A DNA stretch of 61,381 bases from the NCBI GenBank assembly GCA_018398765.1, contig JAHBMJ010003661.1, positions 22,501 to 83,881 of the forward strand, read 5' to 3'. The translations under genes were made by a program, and so were the position numbers. Source of the stretch: Chromera velia (taxonomy: Eukaryota > Sar > Chromeraceae). The notes below the pieces were generated by a model. The model ran no database searches, was not told where the DNA came from, and worked only from the letters and a program-made list of their open reading frames with translations. This document shows, piece by piece, positions 35,726 through 47,244 of this stretch (positions within the stretch are counted from its first letter, which is position 1; every line of letters starts with the position of its first letter).

Positions 35726-37962
35726 CTTCGTGTCTATGCGTGCGCGCAAGCGTACATCTGTTTGTGACTCTCTTTCTCTCTCCCTCTGTCTCTCTCTCTG
35801 TCCCACATAGCTGCCTGCCTGTGTGAACCCGTGGTCGTGTTTCTCGTTCGTTCGTGTATCTGTGGGGGGGAGGGGGTGGTCCCTGGGTGTGTGCGTGTGT
35901 GTCAATGAGCAGGTGTTCGTTTGTATGTGTGCGTGTGTGAGTGGGTGTCTCTGTCCCAAACAGCAAGCGAGCCAGCGCGCGCACGAGTGTGTATGTATGT
36001 GTCAGACAGAGAGAGAAAGCAAGAGCGTATGTATCCATTTGAGCCACCTGAGAGGGTTTGTTGTAGTAGGGCGTCACAATCAGAGCTCCGTCAGCTCCGA
36101 GCTGCAGGAGGAAAGGACGAACATGGACGTATACGCACATGTAAACAAACAAACAGAGAGAGAGANNNNNNNNNNNNNNNNNNNNNNNNNNNNNNNNNNN
36201 NNNNNNNNNNNNNNNNNNNNNNNNNNNNNNNNNNNNNNNNNNNNNNNNNNNNNNNNNNNNNNNNNNNNNNNNNNNNNNNNNNNNNNNNNNNNNNNNNNNN
36301 NNNNNNNNNNNNNNNNNNNNNNNNNNNNNNNNNNNNNNNNNNNNNNNNNNNNNNNNNNNNNNNNNNNNGGGGGGGGGGGGGGAGGGAGAGGGAGATGTAG
36401 GGAGTCACGGAAACAGGAGAGAGGGGGGCATGCATCCAACGCTTCCGCCCCCCGAAGAAGAGAATTGCCAAACGCACCGTTGTCTCACACAGAGAATTCG
36501 AGCACACACGCGCACACTTCTGCAGAAAGCTTTCTCGTTTTCGGCCCTCTCCCTTTTCAGTGAGCACGTGAATGCACAGAGATGAAGACATTGCAAGATG
36601 GAATCACACGAGGAAGAACTGGCACAGATGAAGCCAGGGGAAAAGCAGAAAACTTTGGAAGGAACGAAACGGGTCTGACTGAGGAAAGGAACCGGCGGAT
36701 GTTCATGCAGACAGTCAGGCGGAAAGAGACGGCAAGGGGTAGAGTGACACACGGCCTGTCAGACAGACAGACAGACCTTCAGTGCTTTCTTTGTCTTTTC
36801 GATTGTCGTCTTGGTTGAGTTCGTACCCGTCCCTGAGAGTGAACCGATAAGCAAGAGGGAGGGAGTGACGGAAGAGTGCCAGGAGGACACCTCAGATCCT
36901 AGGTTGAAGCAAGAAAGAATCAAGACGAGGGGAGGCAAGAAGGATTGTTTTTTTCTGTTTCTTGACAAGGTTGAAAGAGGTATCGGGAAAGATGAGCGCT
37001 CGGCTTTGCGTCCCGATGTATCTCCAAGCACCCATGCTGAGATCCGGAGGTGCGAATCAACAGATGTTCTTCTAGAAGAACTTAGTCGTGGGTTAACCAT
37101 TTGAAGAGATGCATTGAGGTGCATCCGGCATCCCTCCAGCAAAACGCAAAGAAAGAAAGAAAGAAAGACACAAAAGCTGAACGACTGACCGACCAGCTAC
37201 GATGGGAATCCGTCCGGCCGAATGGGACACAGCGCACTTCACAACTTCCTCGAACTCGTCCACTGTAGGGGATTCTCCTGTTGTGCCCAGCTGCGTCCAC
37301 ACCCACGTACTCACTCATTCTTGAAGAAAAAAGAAAAAAAAAAAAGAAAAAAGGGGATTCTCCTGTTGTGCCCAGCTGCGTCCACACCCACGTACTCACT
37401 CATTCTCTCACTGACTGACTCGCCCATTGACTGACACATTGAACTTGCTCACGGAGACAGCCAAACCTCCACTAGTTCAACGTTACCGAAGGGAGGAGAC
37501 AAAAAGTAGGGACGCAAGAGACAGATCGAGCAGATCGAGAGAGATAGAAGGTCATGGGACCAAGTAAGCAACCAGGCTGGAGAGGGCAGCCACACTGCTC
37601 TGTCAGCACAGGATTCAGCTGAGCCGTGGAAGATCAAAACGATGCAGAGCAAAAGGCAACGATACAGAGCAAAAGGCAGCCGTGCCCTGAACGACGAGAC
37701 AGTCACAGCCAGGTGTATGTAGCCCAGACAGGCGACTTACAACGCAGAGGCCATTTGTGCCCTCAGAGATATGCCAGTCGATCAGTCTCTTGAAAGCCTG
37801 CAGCGAATCCAAGCAAAGCAAACATGGAAGATCTACTATGGAAGTACAAAGCGCATGCGAGACAGCAGGGCAACGAAGAGATACCTCATAGTCAATGTCT
37901 CCATTCTCAAACATTGGAGTCACGATTGCCGGGTAGAGCCCGTGGAAGTTCGCGGGCTTCAT
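30969..37962 (-). CDS. dapA: 4-hydroxy-tetrahydrodipicolinate synthase, 13 exons, 285 aa
   Basis: Condenses pyruvate with aspartate semialdehyde, the first committed step of diaminopimelate/lysine synthesis. Exons from 5' to 3': 37885-37962, 37741-37797, 37194-37290, 36777-36832, 36048-36101, 35177-35292, 34728-34771, 33788-33836, 33460-33497, 32689-32762, 31967-32014, 31602-31671, 30969-31045; phases all join. Landmarks: [10 protein letters not shown] (8-17), LGTTGES (46-52, the TT pair of the active site), YNVPGRTG with Tyr136 and Arg141, Schiff-base Lys164 in ATKEASG, and [14 protein letters not shown]. Arg141 favours DapA over N-acetylneuraminate lyase, which has a different residue there. 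Length matches the bacterial enzyme (about 292). A few residues before GEDG seem missing relative to bacteria, so the 33788-33836/33460-33497 junction and the last exon are the weakest parts. No targeting leader is visible; an in-frame upstream ATG at 38014-38016 adds only 18 residues. Confidence 0.88.
32051..32094. repeat. (CA)n(GA)n microsatellite in a dapA intron
   Basis: On the coding (minus) strand it reads (CT)n then (GT)n, lying upstream of the acceptor of exon 31967-32014. Similar blocks sit at about 33520-33582 and 34417-34530. Confidence 0.9.
34156..34300. repeat. (GACT)n repeat in a dapA intron
   Basis: GACTGACTGAC-type units with GACG variants run for about 140 bp. The open minus frames here (Ser-Gln-Ser-Val repeats) are products of the repeat and not coding. 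Confidence 0.93.
35360..35525. repeat. Three tandem copies of a 52-55 bp unit in a dapA intron
   Basis: CTGCTCTCCCTCTTAGTC recurs at 35371, 35426 and 35478, each preceded by a T run and followed by GGAAGGAAGG. It lies upstream of the acceptor of exon 35177-35292 without including it. Confidence 0.92.
36166..36368. other. Assembly gap (203 N) in a dapA intron
   Basis: The gap is flanked by (GA)n on the left and a run of about 14 G on the right. It lies in the intron between exons 36777-36832 and 36048-36101, so the coding model is unaffected. Confidence 0.99.
37268..37406 (-). repeat. Tandem duplication of the dapA exon 3 splice acceptor
   Basis: 54 bp at 37268-37321 recur identically at 37353-37406 (85-bp period). 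On the minus strand each copy reads intron end, GACGCAG, then the first 23 nt of exon 3 (LGTTGES region). The outer copy then runs into a T-rich spacer instead of coding sequence, so only the inner one (boundary 37290/37291) leads into the full exon. Confidence 0.96.
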
Positions 37963-38754
37963 TGTGATGAAACGAGGAAGGGGGACTATCGGTGTATCGA
38001 GTGCCGGGCCAAGCAAGGCTCAATCTGCCGAGATCAAAGAGATTCTCTGGTTTCCTGTCCTTCTCTTCCTCTCGTGGAATGGGGGACTTCTCGATCAGTC
38101 TGGCTGCAAGAAAGAGGATTCCGGCTGCGGAGCTCCTGTAAGTACTTCCCTTCAGCAGACGGTACGACAGACTTCGACTTGTAGAGAGGAGCAGAGGCCA
38201 GGCTGTAAGTTGATTGACTACCTCACGAGTGCTGAAGGACGCCTCTTGCGCAGAAGACCTGACACCAAAGCCTACGAAGAGTCGATCCCTCGACGATCTC
38301 TTGAACATGCAACTGTTCTTCGCGGCCAGACTGAGCAAGCCATCCGGTCCCCGCACTCAATTAAGTTGCAGGCCGCGCACGCGCGCAGAAAAACGGCCCG
38401 GCCCGCAAACCGACTCGCGCGGACCGCGCATGCATGTACTCGATCTTTCGATCCCCCGATTTTTCAACGTCTGACCTTCATCCAATTATATATGCATGAT
38501 TCCAATACATCCGACGATATAGCACCGAGGAGGACCACCACACACAGAATCTCGAGCGTTTGGAAACACTGTAATTTCAACATAAGCCTGGCTACGCGGT
38601 GTATTGTTCCGTCGGAGCAAAAATTCAGTGGTCTTGCGAGTGTTGTTCAGCCGGCTGTCGTCTCTAAACCATTCTGGAATCGGCTGCCGAGCCTCAACGG
38701 TCCATCCATCTATCGGCTTGAGGCCTGGCACTTGAGGGCCTGATAGACTCTCAG
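37963..38754. promoter_or_regulatory. Divergent promoter region of dapA and the membrane-protein gene
   Basis: The two start codons (minus 37962, plus 38755) are 792 bp apart. The region contains GC-rich runs near 38370-38430, a CATGCATG at about 38428 and an AT-rich patch near 38483-38525. Open frames on both strands have no motif. No TATA box could be assigned. Confidence 0.4.
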
Positions 38755-40333
38755 ATGATTCCACTCTCAAACATACAGCGGGATGAGGAGGGGGAAGATG
38801 GCCCGCTCCCGGCAGTTTCAAAATTCTTCGACGTTGAACAGAAAGATAAAGAAAAGCAGAGGGACCTGAACAACACAACCTCAGGGGGGGGGGCAAAGAA
38901 GAACCCGGTCTCTCCTCTCGCAGTAACGTACCTGAATGAGAGCATTCCTCTTCGTGAGTCTGCTGTTGACATGGAAGACGAAGAAGAGGGAGAGGGGGGA
39001 GGGAGGGGAAACGGGGATCTCGACTTAGTTCCCGTCAACGATGACATTGTCGACTCGATTGATGAGCCTGTGGAAGCGCGAATGCTCTCTGGAGAAGGTG
39101 CTTCGTGCCTTCCGCCCATTGAGGACACATTCTACAGAACAACCAGGCGACGGCCCTCCATTGCACAGTCCACCTTGAGAGGCGTCGCGCCAAAGTGGGT
39201 CGGGGGGGCGGGACCTACTGCACTTGGCAGTACTGTCGGAGCAGCCAGACAAAACACGCTGGCAACTTCGTACATGGAGAGTGAAAAGAAAGCCGTCTTC
39301 TCATACATGCGCATGATTTTTTTGACAGCTGCCGCTTCCATTGTCTGTTGCGTTCCCCCTCTTCTGCTCCCCCTGGGTCCGCACACAGCGCCAATCCAAG
39401 AGAATCTCCCGTACTTTCTCGTCTATAATGGGTGGATAGCAGGCTTTCTTGCCTTCTCTGCCTGGAAGAGAATGGGGACGCTCCTGGGCATAAAAATTGA
39501 CCCGACAACATGGAAGGTACTTGTCGCTCTTGCGCTCTCGTGCATTGTGGCAATCGCATGTTTTCTGATACCCGCCAGCATCTACCAGGCGGCTACTTCG
39601 AGACAGCCTGCGCCCTACTTGATGATTTACGGCGCATTCTCGTTCATCACCATCGTTGACATTGCCTTCATCCCCTTAGCGAGACTCGCGGACCCCCGCA
39701 GCGTGAAGGTCCCTTTGATGTTTGTTTTGAAACACGGGCCGGTGGTCGCACTTCCCATTTTCGGGTTCTTCGGTGCCGTCACACTTACCCTTCTTTCCCC
39801 TACTGCCCTCGAGAAGTCGGGTATTCTCGGTGCGTACCGTCAAGACGTCCAACGTCTCCTTGACACAGTGACGATCGTTGTCGGGATTTCGCTCGTCGAG
39901 GCAGCCTCCCAGTGGCTCAGCATGAAATACGCCGACGAGGCTCTGGAGGTGTTGAGGAAACACACCCTGGCACAACACGGCAACGGTTTGGTGAGAGCCG
40001 CAACGGCGTTTCAATTCAAATTCGAGCACGTGAAGAGAAAGTTCCCTCTGTTCCTCCTCTACAAATCGGCGCTCACCTTGGGCGTACAGATGTAGGTTAT
40101 GAGTAAGTGTGCATGGTCGGACGATTTTAACTGTTGCGTGCGTGTGGATGTCTTTGGCAGCGGGATCGGGTACTGCGCTTGCTTGGGTGCGCGTCCGTGT
40201 CTGCAACATTGTGTGCGCCTGGGATATGCGAGAGTGTGGGTGCAAAATTGCGTAACTGTATGTAGGGATGCATCATTTTCTGGTCGTGCAAGTTTGAGAG
40301 AGGGCGGAGGATGCTTTCATGTGCATGCGTATG

Positions 40334-40395
<62 letters not shown>

Positions 40396-40451
40396 GTGTG
40401 TGTGCAGTATGTGTGTGCAGTATCTGTGTGTGTGTGTGTGTGTGTGTGTGC

Positions 40452-40521
<70 letters not shown>

Positions 40522-40540
40522 GTGTGTGTGTGTGCGTGTG

Positions 40541-40581
<41 letters not shown>

Positions 40582-42369
40582 GTGTGTGTGTGTGCGTGTG
40601 TGTGTGCGTGTGTGTGTGTCTGAGTGTGTGCGAAGGGGTCTCCCGCTGCAGTTTCATAGCACAAACCTTTTGCGCAGGAAGTAGTCGGAGGTCCTTTCCT
40701 TCTTTTGACCCGAGCTTCCTTATTTCTGTCCTTAGTTCATGAATTGGTTTGTTCTGCTCTTCCAGAAAGGTGTAAGTGGGTCCGCTGTCGTGATGAACCG
40801 GCAAACACCTGTGGGTGGGTGTGTGACGTTTGCGGGAGGGCGGAGGGCAGTTTTGCTCGCGGTGCTGTAATGCGTGATCAACATCTGCGGATGAGTGTAT
40901 ACTCCAATTCTGTGAAGGCGTGCGTGCGTATGTAGAGTGTGTCCGCTGTGGGTCGCATGCAGGACATTTCCTCAAAAGGATGCCTCCTTCCTCGGAATTC
41001 TGGTGTTGATCCGACAGGCGTTCGAGAGGTGAGTCTAGCTGTCGGGCTCTTCAAACTTGTCTTTTTTTGTCTGTCAGAATGCGTCGTCAGGATGATCGTG
41101 AAGCGGTTCTTTTCCGTGCAAATACCAGGTACGGTTAGACAAACTCTCATCTGTCCGTCCGTCTCCAGCATGTCGCAACGTACATGTGTTATATGCATCA
41201 GCTCACGTCTGCCGTGCAAATCCCGGCTGCTGCGTGCATGTCCCTCACATTGCAGGTCTGTGGGGTTCGAAAAGCTTTCTGCTCTCGCAGATCGCATGAC
41301 GATTCTGAACTCCCTCTCCCCTCTTCTTGAAGGCCCAGCCCTGTCTCTTGTTGGGGGTCCCGTTCTTCAAACAGCAGGAGGCACTCATTTTGCTCCTTCT
41401 CAAATAGGATCCCAAATGGGACGAACAGAGGGACGAAACTCACTCGCACACACACTGCAGTCACAGTTGGCAGCACGCCATGCTGCACTAGCAAGACAGG
41501 CGGTCGCGTCGGCAGCAAAAGCTGGACACGCGGGTGCAAGCCAGCCTCCCAGTGCGACGCAATCTGCCACACCCCCTGTTGTCTCTGCGACAATCTGTCT
41601 AACCGGAAGCCCACCTCAGTCAAGAAGACAGAGTGCAGAGAAAACCCCCGGGAGAGAAGGTCCACACCCTAGTTCGGATTCTGCAAAAGCAACCTCAATT
41701 GCCGAAGGAGAAGTCCCCGCTTCCTCAAGCAAGCAGCACCATCACGAGAGGGAAAGGAAGGTGAGTATCAGCGACCCCCTCGAGACTGTCAGAGAGACCT
41801 CCACACCTCAACCAAACCGAAACGAATCCGTCAGACCGACTCAGAGTCTCCCATACCCGTCCCCACTACACACCGGACTCATGACTGCTTATCCAGCAGC
41901 TGCAGCATCGATGATGTCGAATGACGACTTCAATCGATGGCGAGAGAAGACGGAGTATCAATTTGAGCTGCGCCTCTGGCAGATGATTGCAGAGCACATC
42001 ACCTCGATCTCCACTCCCCTAATTTACATTTGTTCCACCAGCGTCATCATGCACTACGGAAATGCCCCAGAATACTTTCTGTATGACTGCCTTGCTGAGT
42101 ACAACAGAAGTGCTTACTGGGAGTCAGTCATTCTGGCGGTGCTCGTCTTCGTCATTTCCGTCACTCTGGCGGTGCGTGACGTTTTGATGATGAGGCGGAA
42201 GGGGTACCACAGGTATCTGTTTGCAGTGGGGACTCGGGAAGTCGTTGAGCTCTTTTCAACTGCAGTGGCGACGCTGACCGGTGTCGCCATTCTGTTCACG
42301 AGTTGTTTCTTCGTCAAACACGACGGTTTGTTCTTCCTCGGGGAGGCCGATTGTAAGGAGGAGTTCTGA
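38755..42369 (+). CDS. Multi-spanning membrane protein of unknown function, two exons, about 816 aa
   Basis: Exon 1 is 38755-40091 and exon 2 41256-42369; the donor GTAGGT and acceptor ATTGCAG join in phase (AT + G). Without splicing, exon 1 would stop one codon later. The N-terminal ~180 residues are acidic and Ser/Thr-rich, apparently disordered ([10 protein letters not shown]). About six hydrophobic helices follow in exon 1 ([103 protein letters not shown]). Exon 2 adds a Ser/Pro/Gln-rich loop of about 210 residues, then about three helices ([52 protein letters not shown]). No transporter or channel signature is recognised. Two separate genes cannot be excluded, but no start signal is needed if spliced. 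Confidence 0.65.
40341..40622. repeat. (CT)n(TG)n microsatellite in the membrane-protein intron
   Basis: CT run at about 40341-40363, then TG with periodic GCGTG and GCAGTG variants to about 40620. The order CT then TG on the coding strand is the same as in ACOX. Confidence 0.95.
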
Positions 42370-45281
42370 GGGCATGAATGAATGAATTAATGAGAACATG
42401 CATGCATTAAAAGTGCGAGTTCAAACACTTGCCGTCTAGGCCTTTTGTTCGCAGAAGGCGTAAGAGAAGGGAATGCGGGAAAGATACACAGAGAGGAGGC
42501 AAAATCATCTGTCGATCGCTCAAGGAACTGGGCTGTGCTTTAGCACCAGAGGGGGCCGGGGGAGGTAGGGGGAAACGTGCATGGATCGATTGTCGTCACA
42601 TTTTCAAAGAATGAAAACCAGTGAGTGGATTTTCTCTCTCTGTCTTTTCTTCAAAAACCATTTCATGAGGCCACTGCTTATGAGCAGAGAGATGCTGCTG
42701 CGTGCATGTATGGTGGAACAGTCAATACTTTCAGAAAAATTTGAAAGGCCCAAAGTCCTGTGGTACGTTTCGACTGTTGCCAAAAAACTGTTCTTATGCG
42801 TGACATCTTCATTCACTCGTCTCAGTTGCTTCGTCTGATCTATTTCCACACCTTTCTTGGTTGGAAAGACAATAACACTGGCCAGGTGCAGGTTTGGGTT
42901 CTTCTGACTGCACGACCGAGGTGCCGTCAGATCGATAAGTCGGGAAGGACAATCATGCAATAGCTCAGAAGGGGTGGGGGGGACTTAAAGCAGCACGTTG
43001 CACAGGGGGGTGAGTGAGACTGTCAATAGGTTTGTCTCATAATTTTACTGAATCGATCACACACTCATAGTGCTCCTAGCTGATGGTTGCCGCAAAACAA
43101 CTTGACTCTTGAATTCTTTTGCTTAATAACATTTGTCACATTTCATAATAGTATATTACTATCACAATGCATGTGGTACCATACGTGCTAAACTAGCTAG
43201 ATATGCATCAAACTAGGCATCTAACTACATCAAAGTTAAAAGACTTACCAATGTTGCATAACGAAAAACAGAGTAAAAATCAAATTCAATTTAATTCGAT
43301 CACTAACATTGAAATCCATTTATAAATTCACTACGTAAATTTACTGGAATTCATTTCTAGATTCATTTCAATTCACTTAAATTCATTTGTAAATTCTGTC
43401 AGGTTCTGTTGAGCCTGAGTACTGCTTTTTAAATTTTATCAGAATTTTTGAGTCAGAAAGAAAATGAAGTTACTGAATTTGTAGCCAAAACAATTCATAA
43501 TTTATTATTTTAGAAATTGATCTAGAAATTGATATCAATCATATGAACTTTACCTAGCAAATTATAAGAATACCAGTGGTATTGAATGCAATGCTTCAAT
43601 GCATAAAAAGAATGTTTAGTATGATGACTACTAACTTAGTATTATAATAAGGCTTCCGAGCTAACTAGCTTCCGAGTCGATTAGTAACATGCATTGCGGA
43701 GTGGCATACATGCTGTAACCTTCTATAGGTAACCTATTAGGTAACGATACTACTAGCGTTACTATAACGTACAGACAGAACGTACTTCGTACTAAGCCGT
43801 ACTCTGAGTACGTGCATAAATTCTAGAAACTTGGTATAGAAAGTTATTGCTTAGGTTATATTTACAATTTTAATATTGCTCCATTAATTAAAACAGTCAT
43901 TGCCAGTAAACGCATGATTCGACGGCATGAAAAAGAGTTCAGACTCCGTGACAGACTGCCAATGATTGAATTGAAAAGCAAAAGAAACAGTAAAACGTTC
44001 AATGACATTGTAATCTGATCGACGTGCACGCCCCTCTTTTGTCAAAGAAAGAATGCAACCGAAGTATGAGGATTGCGAATGGAGCAACATGTAGGCTTTC
44101 AGATGAAAAGAAAAGGACGACCATGAACAATCGAACCTGCTCAGTACTGCGCAACTGCAGTTGTAAATCCCCTCAATCCCTCGCATTCCGACCACACAGA
44201 ACTTCTTTTCCTGCACCCACTTATGACACTACATCTCGATCTGCAACGAGAAGAAACGCACCCCTCGCACACGAGAATGAATCACAGAAGCTAGGACGGC
44301 AAATCCATTTCATGCCCTGATATTGCCAGTACGCGTGTCAAACTGTCATGCATCTGACTGCATGAGAGGCTGTGTTTCCTTCAAGGCACAGATCAGATCA
44401 GGCCCTGGACATGCGACTGACTCATCATGGATGAATGTGTCGTTTCATGCACGAATCACGTAGCACGATCGAAGGCGAAGAGCGGATCGACGCCACCAGC
44501 ACTGGTCGACACGTGCAGCCATACACACAATACTCATCTCTCTCTTCCTTTCCACGCCCTCGCTCGATACGCAAGCAAACAGAACAGACAGGCAGGCGTT
44601 CAGGAGAACGACACAACACGAGAGGGACTACTGTACCTCGCACCATTGCATGAACACCCACCCATGCCTCGCTCATGCAAGATCCACTGGTGATCATGCA
44701 GAAGCAGAAAGGAAGAAGTGATAAATCCCCTCGCTTGTTGATGTATGACACGAACAGAAACACAGTTCATCTAAGAGTTGGCAATCTTTTTGCCAACCTT
44801 ATCTCCCTCTCGCCCTCCCTCCATGCCCCCCCTTCTTTCGTTCACAGACCAACGACACCACCACCATAATGGACCGATTTCCCTTTCCTTTCGCGCATAC
44901 ATGTATGTGAAATTGTCTCACGGTTCTTCTTTCACTTTGAGAGCCACGGCAGGGGGGAAAGACAGTCAAACAAACAGAGGAAACACGGAAGTGCAAACAG
45001 TGACGACGAAGGAAAATTTCGTACAAACAACCCGAGCGCCTCACGCCACGCCCTTTCAGCATCAGAAATCCATCCAATCCACCCATCCACCCCAACAAGC
45101 ACCTGTTGATATGTAAGGGTTCCTCTCTCCCCCTCTCCCTCCCTCTCCACTATCTGATTCATGTGGCTGCCCTGACTGTCAACAGTTGGAACGCCTTCTC
45201 CGGCTATATCACAATCCCTCCCCCCTCTCTCCTCCTTTTCCCTCCCACCTCCCTCGCAACCCCTCCCTGTTGTTCTCCTTT
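42370..45281. other. 2.9 kb without a supported gene
   Basis: 42370-42960 is mixed; 43020-43900 is AT-rich with many short ATTCA/TAAATTC units and is clearly non-coding. 44000-45100 has scattered frames under 115 codons without motifs; the right end is the 3' flank of the small heat-shock gene. TGCATGCA occurs at 42399. Confidence 0.55.
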
Positions 45282-45854
45282 TCACTCGATGTTGATCTGC
45301 CGAGCCTGGTGCTCGGGGGGAGGCAGCTTGGGCACAGTGACCTCCAGCACTCCGTCGGTGAACTTGGCCTTGATGTCCTCTTGGTTGGCCGTCTCCGGGA
45401 GTCTGAGAGCTCGGGTGAACTTTCCAGAGGTCCTCTCTCTCACGAACCACTGTTCGTTCTCCCCCTTCTCCTCCCTGGCCTCCTCACGCTGACCGGAGAG
45501 ACGGAGCATCCCGTCCTTGACCTCAATCTTCACGTCTTCCTTCTTCACACCCGGAAGGTCGGCGTGAACAGTCAGACGGTCCTCGTAGTCTCTCACATCC
45601 CAGCGAGGAGCGAAGGCGAACATCGGACTCGCACGGCGAACTCCGAGCCGGTTCTCCCGGCCAGCGCCGGCGCCGTGAGGCACAACCTGTTGCTGCTCCG
45701 GGGTGGTGGCGCGGGTCCTGTTCTGGTCCTCGAGCATCGGGTTCGGGTTCTCCCAAGTTGGAACGAAGTCAGAGAAGAGATCGCGGTGCATTCTGTCCAT
45801 GTCTGCGTGCATCCGCTGAATCTCTCTGAAGGGATCGAAGAAAAAGCTCGACAT
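45282..45854 (-). CDS. Small heat-shock protein (Hsp20/alpha-crystallin), 190 aa
   Basis: ATP-independent chaperone that holds unfolding proteins as large oligomers. The N-terminal arm (1-75) begins SSFFFDPFREI and is Met/Arg-rich. The alpha-crystallin domain covers about 78-178: WDVRDYEDRLTVHADLPGV, VKIEVKDGMLRLSGQREE, WFVRERTSGKFTRALRLPE, and the hallmark GVLEVTVPK. The C-terminal tail carries INI (187-189), an I-x-I motif used in oligomer contacts. No leader or retention signal is seen, so it is probably cytosolic. Intronless, as often for rapidly induced heat-shock genes. Length is normal for the class (about 150-200). The start is the first ATG and gives the expected N-terminus. Confidence 0.95.
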   Translation of the reverse strand: MSSFFFDPFREIQRMHADMDRMHRDLFSDFVPTWENPNPMLEDQNRTRATTPEQQQVVPHGAGAGRENRLGVRRASPMFAFAPRWDVRDYEDRLTVHADLPGVKKEDVKIEVKDGMLRLSGQREEAREEKGENEQWFVRERTSGKFTRALRLPETANQEDIKAKFTDGVLEVTVPKLPPPEHQARQINIE

Positions 45855-47244
45855 CTTGGATGACAGAATGATCGGTTCAGAAGAAGAAGGCTCTACAGCA
45901 CACAGCGTCTGTTGGAAAACCAGCTAGCAATTCTCGGCAAGCTTCTGCGTCAGCCAATAAGCGTCTCGTTTTGATCTTCAACAACAATTTAAGCAATCTC
46001 TTTGAAGTGGTGATTCTATTTGAACGATGTCTCGATGACTGGTAGATGGACCTTGTTGGGTTGGGAAGTGAGCTGTTCCCTTGAGCAACTGTTTTTTTCT
46101 CTTTGTGAAAGAAAGAAAAGGACGCAGGACACCGAATTGGGAGACAGGACGTCTCTCATGCAGTGTCGTGTGATGCACACTGACGTCTGAATGCATCTGA
46201 CGCATTCTGACGCACGGAGAATCACGGAGGTCCGTGCGAATGGCCCGGAAAGCGAAATCTGACGCACTCCGTGCGAATGCCCCGGAAAGCGATCGAAATT
46301 ACTCTTTTCATCGTCGCTCACGTTGTGTTAAGTGCCCCCTCAGCTCTATTTCCGGGACATGCATCTGCATGCGTCAGATTTCAATCCGAGATTCAGGTAC
46401 GATCATACGCACGCGCTTTCACCTCAACTCTTTGTAAGTGTCCCTTAGCTTCGCTTTCCGGGCCATGGTCCTGGAAAACGAAGCGGGGGGCACTTACTAA
46501 ACTTTTCCCAGCAGCTTTGGTCGGTATCAGACTATATCGGACTAAGCAATATGCAATCCAATATACTAAGGAGAGCTATGGTCTAGACTCTTAGTTCCTC
46601 TCACAATACCTCTCACATAAGATAAGTTAAGCTGGAGGTAGCTGGATGTAAGTTACGCTAGCCATAGTTTGGGCAATTAAACTCTTAATTACATGAGTAG
46701 TTAGTTAGTTAGTTAGAGGATGTCTAACCCCAGTTGGAGCGCTAAGCTTCCGGGCGGCAACTATTATAGTAACTATAATTCAATATAGAGTAGTATGGAG
46801 AGATTATGGAAATGGAATCATGCAAATACAAACAAACAGTAGAATAGACTATACTATTTACTACATATACATACATATGTGTTTAATCAATACTAATGAA
46901 TCAATCAATATACGTGCTAGGAGATGAATCAAAATTATGAAATCTTTAAATCTTTTTTTTCTTAACTTCCTGTTCTTTTGATCATCAAAAGCAGTGACAG
47001 CATGAACGTTACCGATTCCTTAAATTGCTACTAACCTTTTTGAGTCAAGTAACCAGAGATGTGACCAGGACTTGGAGTCTTGGACCGTTGGACGTCTCTA
47101 AATGACAATTCAGCTACCAGTTAGGAAAACTGTCGTGAGCAGTTGACATGACATAAATCAAGATTCGAGCTCTCATGATCCCTCGACGCTGTCTGATTCG
47201 TTCCAGCGGTAGACCAATCAGCTGTCCCGTTGGCGATCCATGCA
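45855..47244. other. Intergenic: hsp20 upstream region plus foldback repeats
   Basis: Between the hsp20 start (minus, 45854) and the stop of the next minus gene (47245). It holds repeated CCGTGCGAATG(G/C)CCCGGAAAGCG units (46232, 46269), a long imperfect palindrome at 46433-46497, and AT-rich DNA from 46530 to 47060 with a (TAGT)n run near 46700. No gene seen. Confidence 0.5.
46433..46497. repeat. 65-bp foldback (imperfect palindrome)
   Basis: The left arm starts GTAAGTG and the right arm ends CACTTAC. The inner arms GCTTCGCTTTCC and GGAAAACGAAGC pair around a central CCATGG. A related half-arm (TAAGTGCCCCCTCAGC, then TTTCCGGGACATGC) occurs at about 46329-46363. Confidence 0.8.

Noticed and set aside
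45855-45960. Heat-shock element upstream of hsp20
   Set aside because: GAAGCTTG and GAGAATT near 45930-45945 resemble the GAAnnTTC pattern but with two or more mismatches; not enough to call.
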